Source: Vulcanimicrobiota bacterium (GTDB taxonomy: Bacteria; Vulcanimicrobiota; Vulcanimicrobiia; Eremiobacterales; Eremiobacteraceae). From it: a DNA stretch of 64,000 nucleotides. The notes beneath the pieces are model-generated. The model saw only the letters and a program-made list of their open reading frames with translations. It had not been told where the DNA came from and ran no database searches. The stretch spans positions 80,333 to 144,332 of the forward strand of contig JABCYQ010000003.1 in NCBI GenBank assembly GCA_013290125.1. The letters run 5' to 3'. Position 1 is the stretch's first letter, and each line of letters starts with the position of its first letter. Below are positions 17,684 to 25,988 of the stretch, one piece after another. The translations under genes and the position numbers were made by a program.

Positions 17684-19024
17684 ATGTCGGTTGACCATGT
17701 GGTCCTCGTTCACGGATACAGTGTGCGCACTCTCGACGCTTATGCGCAGTTCCCCGCGCTCCTCGCAGCGGAAGGCTATGCGAACGCGGCAATCGTCCTT
17801 TCCGCTTTCAACTCGCTCGACGACGCGATCACCTGCGACGACCTCGCCGTCGCGCTTGAGAATCACGTTTCCCAGCTCGAGACGCGGTCGAGTGACCCAG
17901 TTGATATATCGGCAAGCGCGTTCGTCTGCCATTCGACCGGCGCGATCGTCACGCGGAGGTGGATTCTTAATCGCTTAGCGGCGGGTAAATCCATTCCATC
18001 GCACCTTATCACGATGGCGGGCGCCAACCATGGCTCGACGCTCGCACAGTTGGGCGAGACGATTGCCGCACATGTGTTTCGCAAAATCAACGGCAACACA
18101 TCGGTGGGCAGCGGAGTACTCACCGACCTGGACTACGGAAGCACGTTTCTCTTGCGACTCAACCGCGAATGGCTCGTTCAGGCCAACGCCGGCTCGCTGG
18201 CGCCGCTATATGTGTTCAGCATGGGAGGCGACTCGGTCGGAGACTGGCTCAAGGAAATAATCTGGCAGACCAAAGAACCGGGTTCCGACTCGACCGTGCG
18301 GATCAGTGGCGCGAATTTGAACTACCGGATCCTCGACGCCGACGCAGGCACAGGATCGCTCGTACCTCTCGTGCCGAGACAAGAGGTTCCACACCTTGTC
18401 CTTCACGGGTACTCCCACACCGGCGCTCTCGGGATCATCGACGCAGTAACGAAGTCGACCGATCCGCCGTTTGCGGCGCTCCTACAGGCGCTTCTCGTCG
18501 AGTCTCCGGCCGAGTACTCCGGAGTCCTGGAAGATTGGCGCAGCCGTACGCAGGCATGGACCACGTCGTATGCCGATCAGTGCGATTCCACGTTGGTTTT
18601 CAGCCTGCGTGACCGTGCCGAGAGGCCGATCAATGATTCGCTGATCGTCCTTGGAGACTCGAGCGGCGACGCAGGTGCGATGAGCGCGAGCTTCGTCAAC
18701 CGGCCGATCCAAAATGAAGCCGTGCATTCTTCTGTTTCATTCTATTTGAATCAGCCGCATTTCGCCGCGGCTGGATCGCACACGGTCCACATTGAAGCTC
18801 GGAGCGGCAGCGACGAAATCGACTACCGAAACGTGGATTACGTTTCGTCGCCTGACATCTGCGCGCTCGTTATGCCAGTACAGACCACATACGTTAACGT
18901 GACCATCGATCGAAATACCGACAAGACTTACGCGCTCTACACGTATGGACCGGATCTCGACACGCGCTCCGCCTGGCCGCCGTTCCCACCGACGGACCAG
19001 ATACCGTTTCTACCGAGCGGCTAG
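17684..19024 (+). CDS. lipase/esterase-like alpha/beta hydrolase with C-terminal extension
   Basis: 446 residues; GGAGGG lies about 9 nt before the ATG. The N-terminal half is an alpha/beta hydrolase: VVLVHGYS (first strand and oxyanion), nucleophile elbow CHSTG with Ser84, MAGANHGS, and a late His in VLHGYSHTG. The segment GSDSTVRISGANLNYR matches a family of phospholipase-like hydrolases that includes type VI lipase effectors as far as I recall. The last 170 residues (about 275-446) form a separate, beta-rich, unidentified domain. There is no signal peptide. With the upstream GH25 enzyme it pairs wall and membrane lysis in one transcript. Confidence 0.75.
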   Translation: MSVDHVVLVHGYSVRTLDAYAQFPALLAAEGYANAAIVLSAFNSLDDAITCDDLAVALENHVSQLETRSSDPVDISASAFVCHSTGAIVTRRWILNRLAAGKSIPSHLITMAGANHGSTLAQLGETIAAHVFRKINGNTSVGSGVLTDLDYGSTFLLRLNREWLVQANAGSLAPLYVFSMGGDSVGDWLKEIIWQTKEPGSDSTVRISGANLNYRILDADAGTGSLVPLVPRQEVPHLVLHGYSHTGALGIIDAVTKSTDPPFAALLQALLVESPAEYSGVLEDWRSRTQAWTTSYADQCDSTLVFSLRDRAERPINDSLIVLGDSSGDAGAMSASFVNRPIQNEAVHSSVSFYLNQPHFAAAGSHTVHIEARSGSDEIDYRNVDYVSSPDICALVMPVQTTYVNVTIDRNTDKTYALYTYGPDLDTRSAWPPFPPTDQIPFLPSG

Positions 19025-19095
19025 AAACCGTGTTCCGCGAACAATACTTCCGAACGAGGCTCCTCAATTGCTCAGGGTCCGCGAAAGGAGAACCA

Positions 19096-19662
19096 TTGGC
19101 CTCGACTTCTGGACTGCTCGCCCTCTTCAAGGAGCTTATCGATTTGCTTCCCGTCGCGCTGATATCAAAAAATAGCGAAGTACGGACCGAGGTCATCGAC
19201 GTCGTTTCTGATCTGGCTGACGAGCTGACGAGGGGTCTCGAACTCGCGACGATCCGCCTGCAGGGGGCAAAACCACTGGATTCCGGACGCGAACTCGTAG
19301 AGTACCTGAGGGGCTCTCGGCAAAACCTATTCAGTCTTCACAGCGAGTTTAATATATGCAAGGGCTTGAGAAATCTACGAGCTAAACAAAAAACACTCTT
19401 TGACAAGCCAACGTACGCCGTCGAATTCTCGAATAGAATCCACATCGAGCATCTCCTTTTTGAAATGGAAAAAGACGAACGGTTGATCTACGACGAACTT
19501 GGAAACCTGCTTGAAGGCGCCGAAACACGCGCCCTACTTCTCGAAAAAGGACAACTCGCGGTTTCTGATGTGAAGAAATGGATAGCCGGGCAGATCGTAG
19601 ACCTGAGAACAAAGCAAACTTCGGTGAGGGACCTTGCTCGAGAGTTCATCGCAAGAGTTTAG
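19096..19662 (+). CDS. helical protein of unknown function, end of GH25 operon
   Basis: 188 residues from a TTG at 19096 that sits 5 nt behind AAAGGAG. A GTG at 19030 in frame lacks a ribosome site and would add 22 atypical residues. The protein is almost all helix and highly charged (ELIDLLPVALISKN, RTEVIDVVSDLADELTRGLELATIRL, EMEKDERLIYDELGNLLEGAETRALLLEKGQL), without membrane segment or signal. The family is not recognised. Being last in the muramidase/lipase operon, it could be a cytosolic inhibitor or chaperone of these enzymes, by inference only. Confidence 0.6.
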   Translation: MASTSGLLALFKELIDLLPVALISKNSEVRTEVIDVVSDLADELTRGLELATIRLQGAKPLDSGRELVEYLRGSRQNLFSLHSEFNICKGLRNLRAKQKTLFDKPTYAVEFSNRIHIEHLLFEMEKDERLIYDELGNLLEGAETRALLLEKGQLAVSDVKKWIAGQIVDLRTKQTSVRDLAREFIARV

Positions 19663-19714
19663 CACAGTTACGGCAACCGAAGGTTTTTACCAATAGCAGC
19701 GTCTTTCGAACCTC

Positions 19715-20380
19715 CTAGTTGGTATGCCGCGACTGGTATCGGCGGACTTTCACGCGATTGCCGCACGGTTGCATCGCGCACCATCTTCTGCTTTGATTCT
19801 TGCTCTTGTCGAGGAACAAAAAACCGCAACCGTCTCCGCGGCAGACCTTAATCCGCGAGCCTCCGTCGGACACTAAGAGTTCGCCGGACTCGAGCACAAT
19901 CGGCCACACGACTCTCTCGAGATCCTTAGCTGAGCCACCCCACCTCCAGGTAAACGCTCGACCGCTGGCGACCAATCGGTTGTGCAACGCACTGCCGAGT
20001 GCTCTATTCAAAGCCTCCATGTCGGCCGCGGCCGGTCGCCGCCCCCGTGCGACCGCAAGGAAGAGCGAGTAAAGGCGTTCGCGCAGCTTTATTATCTTAC
20101 GGAAAGCGCGTCGAGCACTTTCCGGGTTACGTCGCGCATCCAGTTTCAGTTGCGACGCATCCGAGTCAGAGACCAGCCTCGCACTCCGGCAAAATCGGAG
20201 GATGTCCGAGTAATCGTGCAGGTTTTCTCGCGGCGCGCTAGTCCTCCACAGTACCGTATTGACGAAATCCAACGCCGCGGTGCCCCCTGCAAAATCGAAC
20301 ACGGGTTGAGGGTTAGCGCTCAAGGAGTATCTTGTAACACCATCGTAAGTGATTTCACCGGTGTTGGCTTCGCCAGACAA
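19715..20380 (-). CDS. ABATE-domain / CGNR zinc-finger protein (putative transcription regulator)
   Basis: 221 residues from a TTG 8-9 nt after GGAGG. An N-terminal ABATE-like domain (ALDFVNTVLWR, HDYSDILRFCR, LRERLYSLFLAVARG) is followed by a C-terminal CGNR zinc finger. The finger has the paired Cys of KVCRGDGCGFLFLDKSKNQSRRWC and then MQPCGNRVKVRRY. Proteins of this architecture are predicted DNA-binding regulators. It is divergent from the 20418-21652 gene pair with only 37 bp between starts, the usual layout for a local regulator and its targets. Confidence 0.88.
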   Translation of the reverse strand: MSGEANTGEITYDGVTRYSLSANPQPVFDFAGGTAALDFVNTVLWRTSAPRENLHDYSDILRFCRSARLVSDSDASQLKLDARRNPESARRAFRKIIKLRERLYSLFLAVARGRRPAAADMEALNRALGSALHNRLVASGRAFTWRWGGSAKDLERVVWPIVLESGELLVSDGGSRIKVCRGDGCGFLFLDKSKNQSRRWCAMQPCGNRVKVRRYQSRHTN

Positions 20381-20417
20381 AGCGAACGACCTCCGCCGAT
20401 TCGAATAGAGCGGCTAA

Positions 20418-20957
20418 GTGAGACGATTGCGATCTACGGATTTTGCGGAGGCGCTTATCTCCGATGCGCCCTCAGCGGAGCTTGGCGATCGCGCAACCGA
20501 CTTCGATTGGGTGATCGGCGGATGGTCCGCCGTCGTCCGAGATTTCGGGTGCGACGGCTCCGTTTCTGAGTCGACCGGCGAGTGGTGGTTCTCTTGGATT
20601 CTTGAAGGTCGCGCAATTCAAGACATTTGGATCGTGCCACCACGGGTCGATCGTGCCAAGTCTACAAGAGAATACAACCGTTATGGCACGACGATCCGGT
20701 TCTTCGATCCTGGGGAGAAGATGTGGAGAATCCTTTGGGTCAACCCCGTGAGCGGCGTCAAGAGCGAACTAGCTGGACGCCGTGAGGGTAACCGGATCGT
20801 CCTCGAGGGAACGAGCGGGACCGAGCGCATCCGCTGGTCCTTCAACGACATTAGCGATCAGGCGTTTGTGTGGCGCGGCGAACACCAGGGCACCGACAAA
20901 CAATGGGTCGTCGGCGCTGAGTTCGACTTGAAAAGAAAGGCAGATAACAAACCATGA
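20418..20957 (+). CDS. lipocalin-like / DUF1579-type conserved protein
   Basis: 179 residues from a GTG. The body FDWVIGGWSAVVRDF, STGEWWFSWILEGRAIQDIW, YGTTIRFFDPGEKMWRILWVNP and EQxxWSFNDI-type strands fit the small beta-barrel family of DUF1579-like or START/lipocalin-like proteins that bind small hydrophobic molecules. The exact family assignment is a judgement. Its stop overlaps the next start in ATGA, so translation is coupled to the VOC-type protein. The CGNR regulator is divergent. Confidence 0.7.
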   Translation: MRRLRSTDFAEALISDAPSAELGDRATDFDWVIGGWSAVVRDFGCDGSVSESTGEWWFSWILEGRAIQDIWIVPPRVDRAKSTREYNRYGTTIRFFDPGEKMWRILWVNPVSGVKSELAGRREGNRIVLEGTSGTERIRWSFNDISDQAFVWRGEHQGTDKQWVVGAEFDLKRKADNKP

Positions 20958-21652
20958 ATCATGGTTACTTAGGGCCCTTTTGCGATCATCTCGACATGCG
21001 CGTGAGAAACCTCGCACAGGCGCGAACTTTCTATGACCCGTTCTGTGCGGCGCTTGGCCTCACGACTATCGACGTCGGAGAGGAGTGGATCTGCTATGGG
21101 GCGCCGGATTCGACTCTGCCTTTTCTCGCTATCGATGCTGACCCGCAATTCGTCGCAGGTCATAGCCGCATAGCGCTGCGAGCTTCTTCAAACGCCGATG
21201 TCGATCGCATCTCCGAGGTCGCCCGCGTCGCCGGCGCTGGAGTATACGAACCTCCGCAAGCCTGTCCAGAGTACACGGTCGGCTACTATGCGTCGTTCTT
21301 TGAAGATCCCGATGGCAACCGCTATGAGATCTGCTATCGACCTCTTGGACAGACTATAGCCCGTCTCTGGCGAAGCCGTGTCAAGCCCGGCAGAATGACG
21401 GAATATCTCGCCTACGTGGGAGAGACCGGCCTTCATGACTACCTTCGTACGGCCGGCAATCGTGGCGCGTACATGCTCTCGTCTGCCGACCCCGGCGCAG
21501 AAAGCATCATCACACTATCGTTTTGGGACTCGTTTGGGTCTGTAGCGCGCTTCGCGGGCGATGACGTTAAGCGGGCACGCTATTATCCCGAGGACGAAGA
21601 TTTTCTCATCGATCCGCCCGACGTGGTTGAGCATTTTGACACGACGTTTTGA
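20954..21652 (+). CDS. VOC protein fused to an ABM-like C-terminal domain
   Basis: 232 residues. Residues 1-135 are a VOC (glyoxalase-fold) domain: DHLDMRVRNLAQARTFYDPFCAALGL at the start and SFFEDPDGNRYEICYRP at the end, with the metal-ligand Glu in YEICY. The remaining 95 residues (LWRSRVKPGRMTEYLAYV, GAYMLSS, IITLSFWDSFGSVARFAGDDVKRARYYPEDEDFL) look like a dimeric ferredoxin-like ABM domain of antibiotic-biosynthesis-monooxygenase type. A two-domain protein of this kind fits a small-molecule-modifying enzyme. It overlaps the preceding gene by four bases. Confidence 0.8.
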   Translation: MNHGYLGPFCDHLDMRVRNLAQARTFYDPFCAALGLTTIDVGEEWICYGAPDSTLPFLAIDADPQFVAGHSRIALRASSNADVDRISEVARVAGAGVYEPPQACPEYTVGYYASFFEDPDGNRYEICYRPLGQTIARLWRSRVKPGRMTEYLAYVGETGLHDYLRTAGNRGAYMLSSADPGAESIITLSFWDSFGSVARFAGDDVKRARYYPEDEDFLIDPPDVVEHFDTTF

Positions 21653-21662
21653 CGCTCTTCTG

Positions 21663-23336
21663 TCAGCGTGACAGCGGAAGCGGCGAACGAGCGACCTGTG
21701 CAAGATGCTGATGCACAAATGCGATCGCCATGCTGCCTTCGCCAACGCTGGCTGCCACGCGCTTTGTTGACCCGGCTCGAACGTCACCCACTGCGAAGAT
21801 TCCCGGAACGCTGGTCTCTAACAGATATGGGTCGCGTTCGGCGGAACCTTGCTCGCTTCTAATTAGGTCGCGTCCAGTCAAAACGTAGCCCTGCGCATCT
21901 CTTTGGATCTCCGGCGGCAGCCATCCGGTTTCGGCGTCCGCTCCTATCAAAACGAAGAGGGCGTCGGCATTCCGCCGAGTCGTCTCCGCGGTCGCGCTAT
22001 TGGCAACCGAGAGCGCTTCGAGGTGGTCGCCGCCGAAAGCGTCGATAACTTGGGCGCAGGTCTCTACGTGAACATTCGCTTTCGTCTTCAGCTGCTCAAT
22101 GAGATAGTACGACATGCTTTTTGACAGCGTGTCGCCCCGCACTAAGAGCGTCACGCAATCGGCAAAATTAGAAAAGTTCAGAGCCGCTTGGCCGGCCGAG
22201 TTTCCACCGCCCACAAGATAGACGTTCTTGCCTTGCACCGAACTCGCTTCGCCCGGAGCGGCGCCGAAGTATACGCCCCGACCTCGCAAGCGATCGAGCG
22301 ACGGAATATCCAGCCGGCGCCACGATACGCCGATCGCCACGATGATCGTCTTTGCGTGCAGGGCATCGCCTCCGTCGAGGAACAGAGTGCGCGACGGAAC
22401 ATCAAGGCGTTCGACCGTCCGGGTCACCGCTATCTCCGCACCCAGTCGCCTCGCTTGTTGGAGCGCGCGTGTGGCGAGCTCCGCGCCGGAAATTCCGAAC
22501 GGAAAACCCAAATAGTTTTCAATCCGCGAAGAAGTGCCGGCCTGCCCACCAGGTGCTTCGCACTCTAGCAGTACCGTGGTCAGACCTTCTGAGGCACCAT
22601 ACACCGCTGCGGCAAGCCCCGCGGGCCCGCCTCCGACAATCGCGACGTCAAAGGTGGTGCCTTTTGGCGAAACGCACAATCCTATTGCCTTTGCGATATC
22701 CCGAGCGGTCGGGTCCGCGAGCAATGTACCATCCCGCAGTTGCACGATGGGATACTTCTGACCGTTGATCGCCTCGCGCGATGATGTCGGGATTTCCGGA
22801 TCTTCGGGTGTGAACCAATTGAATTCGACAGAACTGCGCGCCAAGAATTCGCGCACTTCATGGCCGGCATTGTCATATTGGGGTGCGATGAGCGTGACTG
22901 GAGGTTGGGCCGACTCGGCAGCGATCTCCTGAAGGCCTTCCACACGATCCAACGCGGCGGACACAACAGCTCTAAAGAATTTCGGCGAGGCCGTGGCCAC
23001 AACGTGAAACTCTTTCGAGTCGATGCGCATCACGCGAGACTGTTGCGTGGCGCGAAAGCTCACGAGGAACGGCGAGTCGAGAACGACTGGGACCTCGCCA
23101 AACAACTGGCCGGCTTCGCGAGTGGCGATAACGCGTTCCGCGCCATCGACGAACTTCGTTACTTCAAGCTGGCCTTCCACCAAGACGAAAACCGAGCGCC
23201 GCGATTCACCCTCGTAGACGACGTATTCGCCGGGAAGGACGTGAATATCAGCGCTGGTTCTTGCCAGGTAATCGAGCTCTTTGTCGGCGAGCTCTGAGAA
23301 GAGCCCGATCTCGCGTAGACCGTTGCGGCTGAACAT
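21663..23336 (-). CDS. cyclic-nucleotide-binding domain fused to thioredoxin-reductase-like flavoprotein
   Basis: 557 residues in three parts. Residues about 8-130 are a CNB domain (GEYVVYEGESRRSVFVLVEG, LFGEVPVVLDSP). Residues about 145-225 look like a glutaredoxin-like domain without the active Cys. Residues 228-557 are a TrxR-type module, with FAD motif GGGPAG at 235-240, NADPH motif GGGNSA at 376-381 and the C-terminal VPGIFAVGDVRAGS. The position of the TrxR CxxC reads GAAP (358-361), so the disulphide pair is absent and the enzyme cannot be a normal thioredoxin reductase. It may be a cAMP-gated NAD(P)H oxidoreductase. Confidence 0.88.
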   Translation of the reverse strand: MFSRNGLREIGLFSELADKELDYLARTSADIHVLPGEYVVYEGESRRSVFVLVEGQLEVTKFVDGAERVIATREAGQLFGEVPVVLDSPFLVSFRATQQSRVMRIDSKEFHVVATASPKFFRAVVSAALDRVEGLQEIAAESAQPPVTLIAPQYDNAGHEVREFLARSSVEFNWFTPEDPEIPTSSREAINGQKYPIVQLRDGTLLADPTARDIAKAIGLCVSPKGTTFDVAIVGGGPAGLAAAVYGASEGLTTVLLECEAPGGQAGTSSRIENYLGFPFGISGAELATRALQQARRLGAEIAVTRTVERLDVPSRTLFLDGGDALHAKTIIVAIGVSWRRLDIPSLDRLRGRGVYFGAAPGEASSVQGKNVYLVGGGNSAGQAALNFSNFADCVTLLVRGDTLSKSMSYYLIEQLKTKANVHVETCAQVIDAFGGDHLEALSVANSATAETTRRNADALFVLIGADAETGWLPPEIQRDAQGYVLTGRDLIRSEQGSAERDPYLLETSVPGIFAVGDVRAGSTKRVAASVGEGSMAIAFVHQHLAQVARSPLPLSR

Positions 23337-23351
23337 AAATCTAGACGGTTG

Positions 23352-23558
23352 TTATTCTTTTTTCTTTTCCGGCTCGCCCTTGAGGCCGGCTTTCAGCTTA
23401 TCCGCAAAGGACTTCAGCCCGGGTCCAAAAGTTTTCTTCGCTTCCTCGAACGCTTTACTCGCCTCTTCGCCGGCCTTTTGTGCAATGTCGTTGACTTGCT
23501 CCCCTACCTTTTCCGCCTTTTTTTCAAAGTCGGACTTATTCTCTTCCATGTCTTCCAA
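23352..23558 (-). CDS. small charged helical protein
   Basis: 68 residues, one continuous amphipathic helix with alternating Lys/Glu (EKKAEKVGEQVNDIAQKAG, KAFEEAKKTFG). It has no Cys and no signal, and ends in a Lys-rich tail. Such proteins resemble the short LEA-like or apolipoprotein-like stress proteins. The start is an ATG at 23558. It sits 15 bp upstream of the CNB-TrxR-like gene and is probably co-transcribed. The function is not known. Confidence 0.6.
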   Translation of the reverse strand: MEDMEENKSDFEKKAEKVGEQVNDIAQKAGEEASKAFEEAKKTFGPGLKSFADKLKAGLKGEPEKKKE

Positions 23559-23680
23559 GCCTCACAATCAAGAGGTTACTGGCGGTCGGTGACCGCAGCG
23601 CACCACTGCACTATTGTAACATCTAATGACAAGAGCGCGAGCCGAACGAATGTTTGGCGCATGTCCTTTTTTTCGCGGGT

Positions 23681-24658
23681 TCAGATGCCCGTGGGCTCCA
23701 TGACGCGGATCGTCGGCACACCGCCGACGTTCTGCAGCGCGAAGTAGACGCGGTGGGACTTCGGGTCGACCGCGACCGTATGAGCTTCGTCTGCCAAGAA
23801 CGCTTTACCGAGAGTCTTGAGCGATTGTCCGTCCTCCTCGAAGACTGCCACGACGCCGCTCTCGGCCGCGACGTAAAGGCGCCGTAAGCCAGGATCATAC
23901 GCCAGAACGTCCGGGTCGCTGCCGACGTCGTGCGTCGACAGGATATTCCACGTCTTCAAGTCGACGACCAGCAATTTCGCATTACCGTCGCACGCGACGA
24001 ACGCGAGCCGATGCGGCGTGTCGAGCAGCAGCCCATGATCGTGATCGCAACCGGGCAGCGCGTGCCGCGCGACGACCTTGCCGGTCTTGGGATCGATCGC
24101 CGCGATGTCGTCGCGGGTCTGGACGTCGGAGTAGATGAGACCGTTCACCGGATCGAATTGCGTGTTTCCGACTTCGCCGCCGAGGTCGATCGTGTCCACG
24201 GTCCGGTTCGTGTCGACGTCTACGACCGTGTCTGTACCGCCGTGCTCGTCCGCGACGAATATCCTGTGCTCCGCCGGGACGTAAGCGATCCCGTCGGGGT
24301 AGTCACCGCCTGCCGTGCGCGCGACTATTTGCCGTGTGCCCTCATCGATTGCCGCGACTTGGTTTGAGCCCGTCGCGGAAACGTAGAGCCGATCCAGATT
24401 GAACGCGATGACTTCGTCCGCCCCGAGATATGCGATGTACAACATCCGTCTGACGGGGTCGATCGATTCGTAGTCCATGCGCGGAGTCTGGCCCGCGAAA
24501 ACTTTTCCCGCTGGCCGAGTTGGCACGTCCGCGAGCAATCGAAGCGGTAGCGGCAGATCGGCGGCTTGCGTCGGCGGTCGCAATGCCAAAGCTGTCAACA
24601 CACCAAAGGCGATAAATGCTCCAACGGCGAGGAATGACAACTGGCTGGCGTGCCGCAT
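23681..24658 (-). CDS. YncE/YVTN-type beta-propeller protein, exported
   Basis: 325 residues. An N-terminal hydrophobic segment (about 8-30) acts as a signal peptide or anchor. The body has regular propeller repeats: RLYVSATGSNQVAAIDEGTRQIV, DGIAYVPAEHRIFVADEHGG, LIYSDVQTRDDIAAIDPKTGKVV, LLVVDLKTWNIL, RLYVAAESGVVAVFEEDG and HTVAVDPKSHRVYFAL. YncE-like propellers are periplasmic binding scaffolds; the ligand cannot be inferred. It is divergent from the chromate transporter gene. Confidence 0.85.
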   Translation of the reverse strand: MRHASQLSFLAVGAFIAFGVLTALALRPPTQAADLPLPLRLLADVPTRPAGKVFAGQTPRMDYESIDPVRRMLYIAYLGADEVIAFNLDRLYVSATGSNQVAAIDEGTRQIVARTAGGDYPDGIAYVPAEHRIFVADEHGGTDTVVDVDTNRTVDTIDLGGEVGNTQFDPVNGLIYSDVQTRDDIAAIDPKTGKVVARHALPGCDHDHGLLLDTPHRLAFVACDGNAKLLVVDLKTWNILSTHDVGSDPDVLAYDPGLRRLYVAAESGVVAVFEEDGQSLKTLGKAFLADEAHTVAVDPKSHRVYFALQNVGGVPTIRVMEPTGI

Positions 24659-24674
24659 CTGTGTCGTTCCGATG

Positions 24675-24704
24675 CTTGACTAAATATGCGCGCGATACAT
24701 ATAA
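24675..24704 (+). promoter_or_regulatory. strong sigma70 promoter of the chromate-transporter gene
   Basis: TTGACT (24675-24680), an 18-base spacer, then a perfect TATAAT (24699-24704). The ATG follows at 24759. Confidence 0.75.
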
Positions 24705-24758
24705 TGACGTGCGACGCGGCCCGACCGCATTCATTCACGCCAGATCGGAAGCGCGCCT

Positions 24759-25988
24759 ATGGAAGCGGATGTAGTACCAGCGGCACCGGCTGACGATCAG
24801 CCGAAGCCCGGCGTCATCGACATCGGACTGTATTTCCTGCGACTCGGTGCGATGGGGTTCGGCGGACCCGTGGCGCTGGCGAACTACATGCGCGTCGATT
24901 TAACCGAGAATCGTCGCTGGCTCACGCGCCAAGAGTACGACGAAGGCCTTGCGATAGCGACGGCGTGTCCAGGTCCGCTTGCGTATCAGCTCGGCATTTA
25001 CTGCGGGTACATATTGCAAGGGCTCTTGGGCGCGCTCACCGCTGCCGTGACGTTCGGCGTCGCACCGTTCATCATCGTCGTGACGGCCGGTTATTTCTAC
25101 GTCAAATACGCGAACGCATGGGAAGTCCGCGCGCTCTTCTACGGCATCGGACCCGTCGTGGTCGTGCTCATCGTCAAGGCGTGCTGGAACCTCGCGCAAA
25201 AGACGATTCGCGCCGACAAGCTCGCATGGGCGATCGCCGCGATCGCATGTGCGACGACGCTGATCGTGCAGAAGGAATTGACGGTCATCTTTCTCGCGGC
25301 CGGCCTGCTCGGCATAATAGTTTTCGCAAAGGGGCCGGCGAAAGCTGACGGAGCTCAGCCCGTTTTGAGTGAGAAGTCCACATCGACGCCTGCGGTCGCT
25401 CCGTTTTTCGGCCTTGTCGTCGCGGCAGGCGCGAACTCGGCGATGACGCTGAAGCTATTCCTCTTCTTCTTCAGAACGGGGCTCCTCGTATTCGGCAGTG
25501 GCCTCGTGATCGTGCCGTTCCTCAAGACATACATCGTCGACCAATATCACTGGTTGAACCAGCAGCAGTTTCTGGACTCGGTCGCTATCGGCATGATGAC
25601 TCCTGGGCCCGTCGTGATCACGGCGACCTTCGTGGGCTACCTGCTGAGCGGATTCGGCGGCGCCTTAGCAGCGACCGTGGGGATATTCTCGCCTTCGTTC
25701 TTGTTCACGGTCATCGGAACGCCGCTACTACGACGCTATCGATCCAACGCGCGCTTACAAGGCTTCGTGCGCGGCGTGTCGGTCGCGGTCGTGGGCGTTC
25801 TCGTCGGCACGTCCTACCTCGTGGGAAGGACGGCGATCGGCGACGCGCTCACGATCTCGGTCGCGGTGGCGGCATCAGTAACGGCCCTCTACGCGAAGAA
25901 GGTCCCAGATCCGGTTTTGGTCGCGAGCGGCGCGGTCATCGGGCTGGTCGCCTATCCGCTTTTAAGGCCGGGCTGGTTGCTGCACTAG
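24759..25988 (+). CDS. chrA: chromate transporter (CHR family), two-domain ChrA
   Basis: 409 residues, the normal size of a duplicated long CHR protein. Domain 1 (about 20-190) has LRLGAMGFGGPVALANYM, RRWLTRQEYDEGLAIATACPGPLAYQLGIYCGY. Domain 2 (about 215-405) repeats the pattern with FFRTGLLVFGSGLVIVPFL, WLNQQQFLDSVAIGMMTPGPVVITATFVGYL. About ten membrane segments are visible. The family exports chromate by proton-linked antiport, though some members move other oxyanions. It has a strong own promoter and no chromate regulator (ChrB) nearby. Its last four bases overlap the convergent gene. Confidence 0.92.
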   Translation: MEADVVPAAPADDQPKPGVIDIGLYFLRLGAMGFGGPVALANYMRVDLTENRRWLTRQEYDEGLAIATACPGPLAYQLGIYCGYILQGLLGALTAAVTFGVAPFIIVVTAGYFYVKYANAWEVRALFYGIGPVVVVLIVKACWNLAQKTIRADKLAWAIAAIACATTLIVQKELTVIFLAAGLLGIIVFAKGPAKADGAQPVLSEKSTSTPAVAPFFGLVVAAGANSAMTLKLFLFFFRTGLLVFGSGLVIVPFLKTYIVDQYHWLNQQQFLDSVAIGMMTPGPVVITATFVGYLLSGFGGALAATVGIFSPSFLFTVIGTPLLRRYRSNARLQGFVRGVSVAVVGVLVGTSYLVGRTAIGDALTISVAVAASVTALYAKKVPDPVLVASGAVIGLVAYPLLRPGWLLH

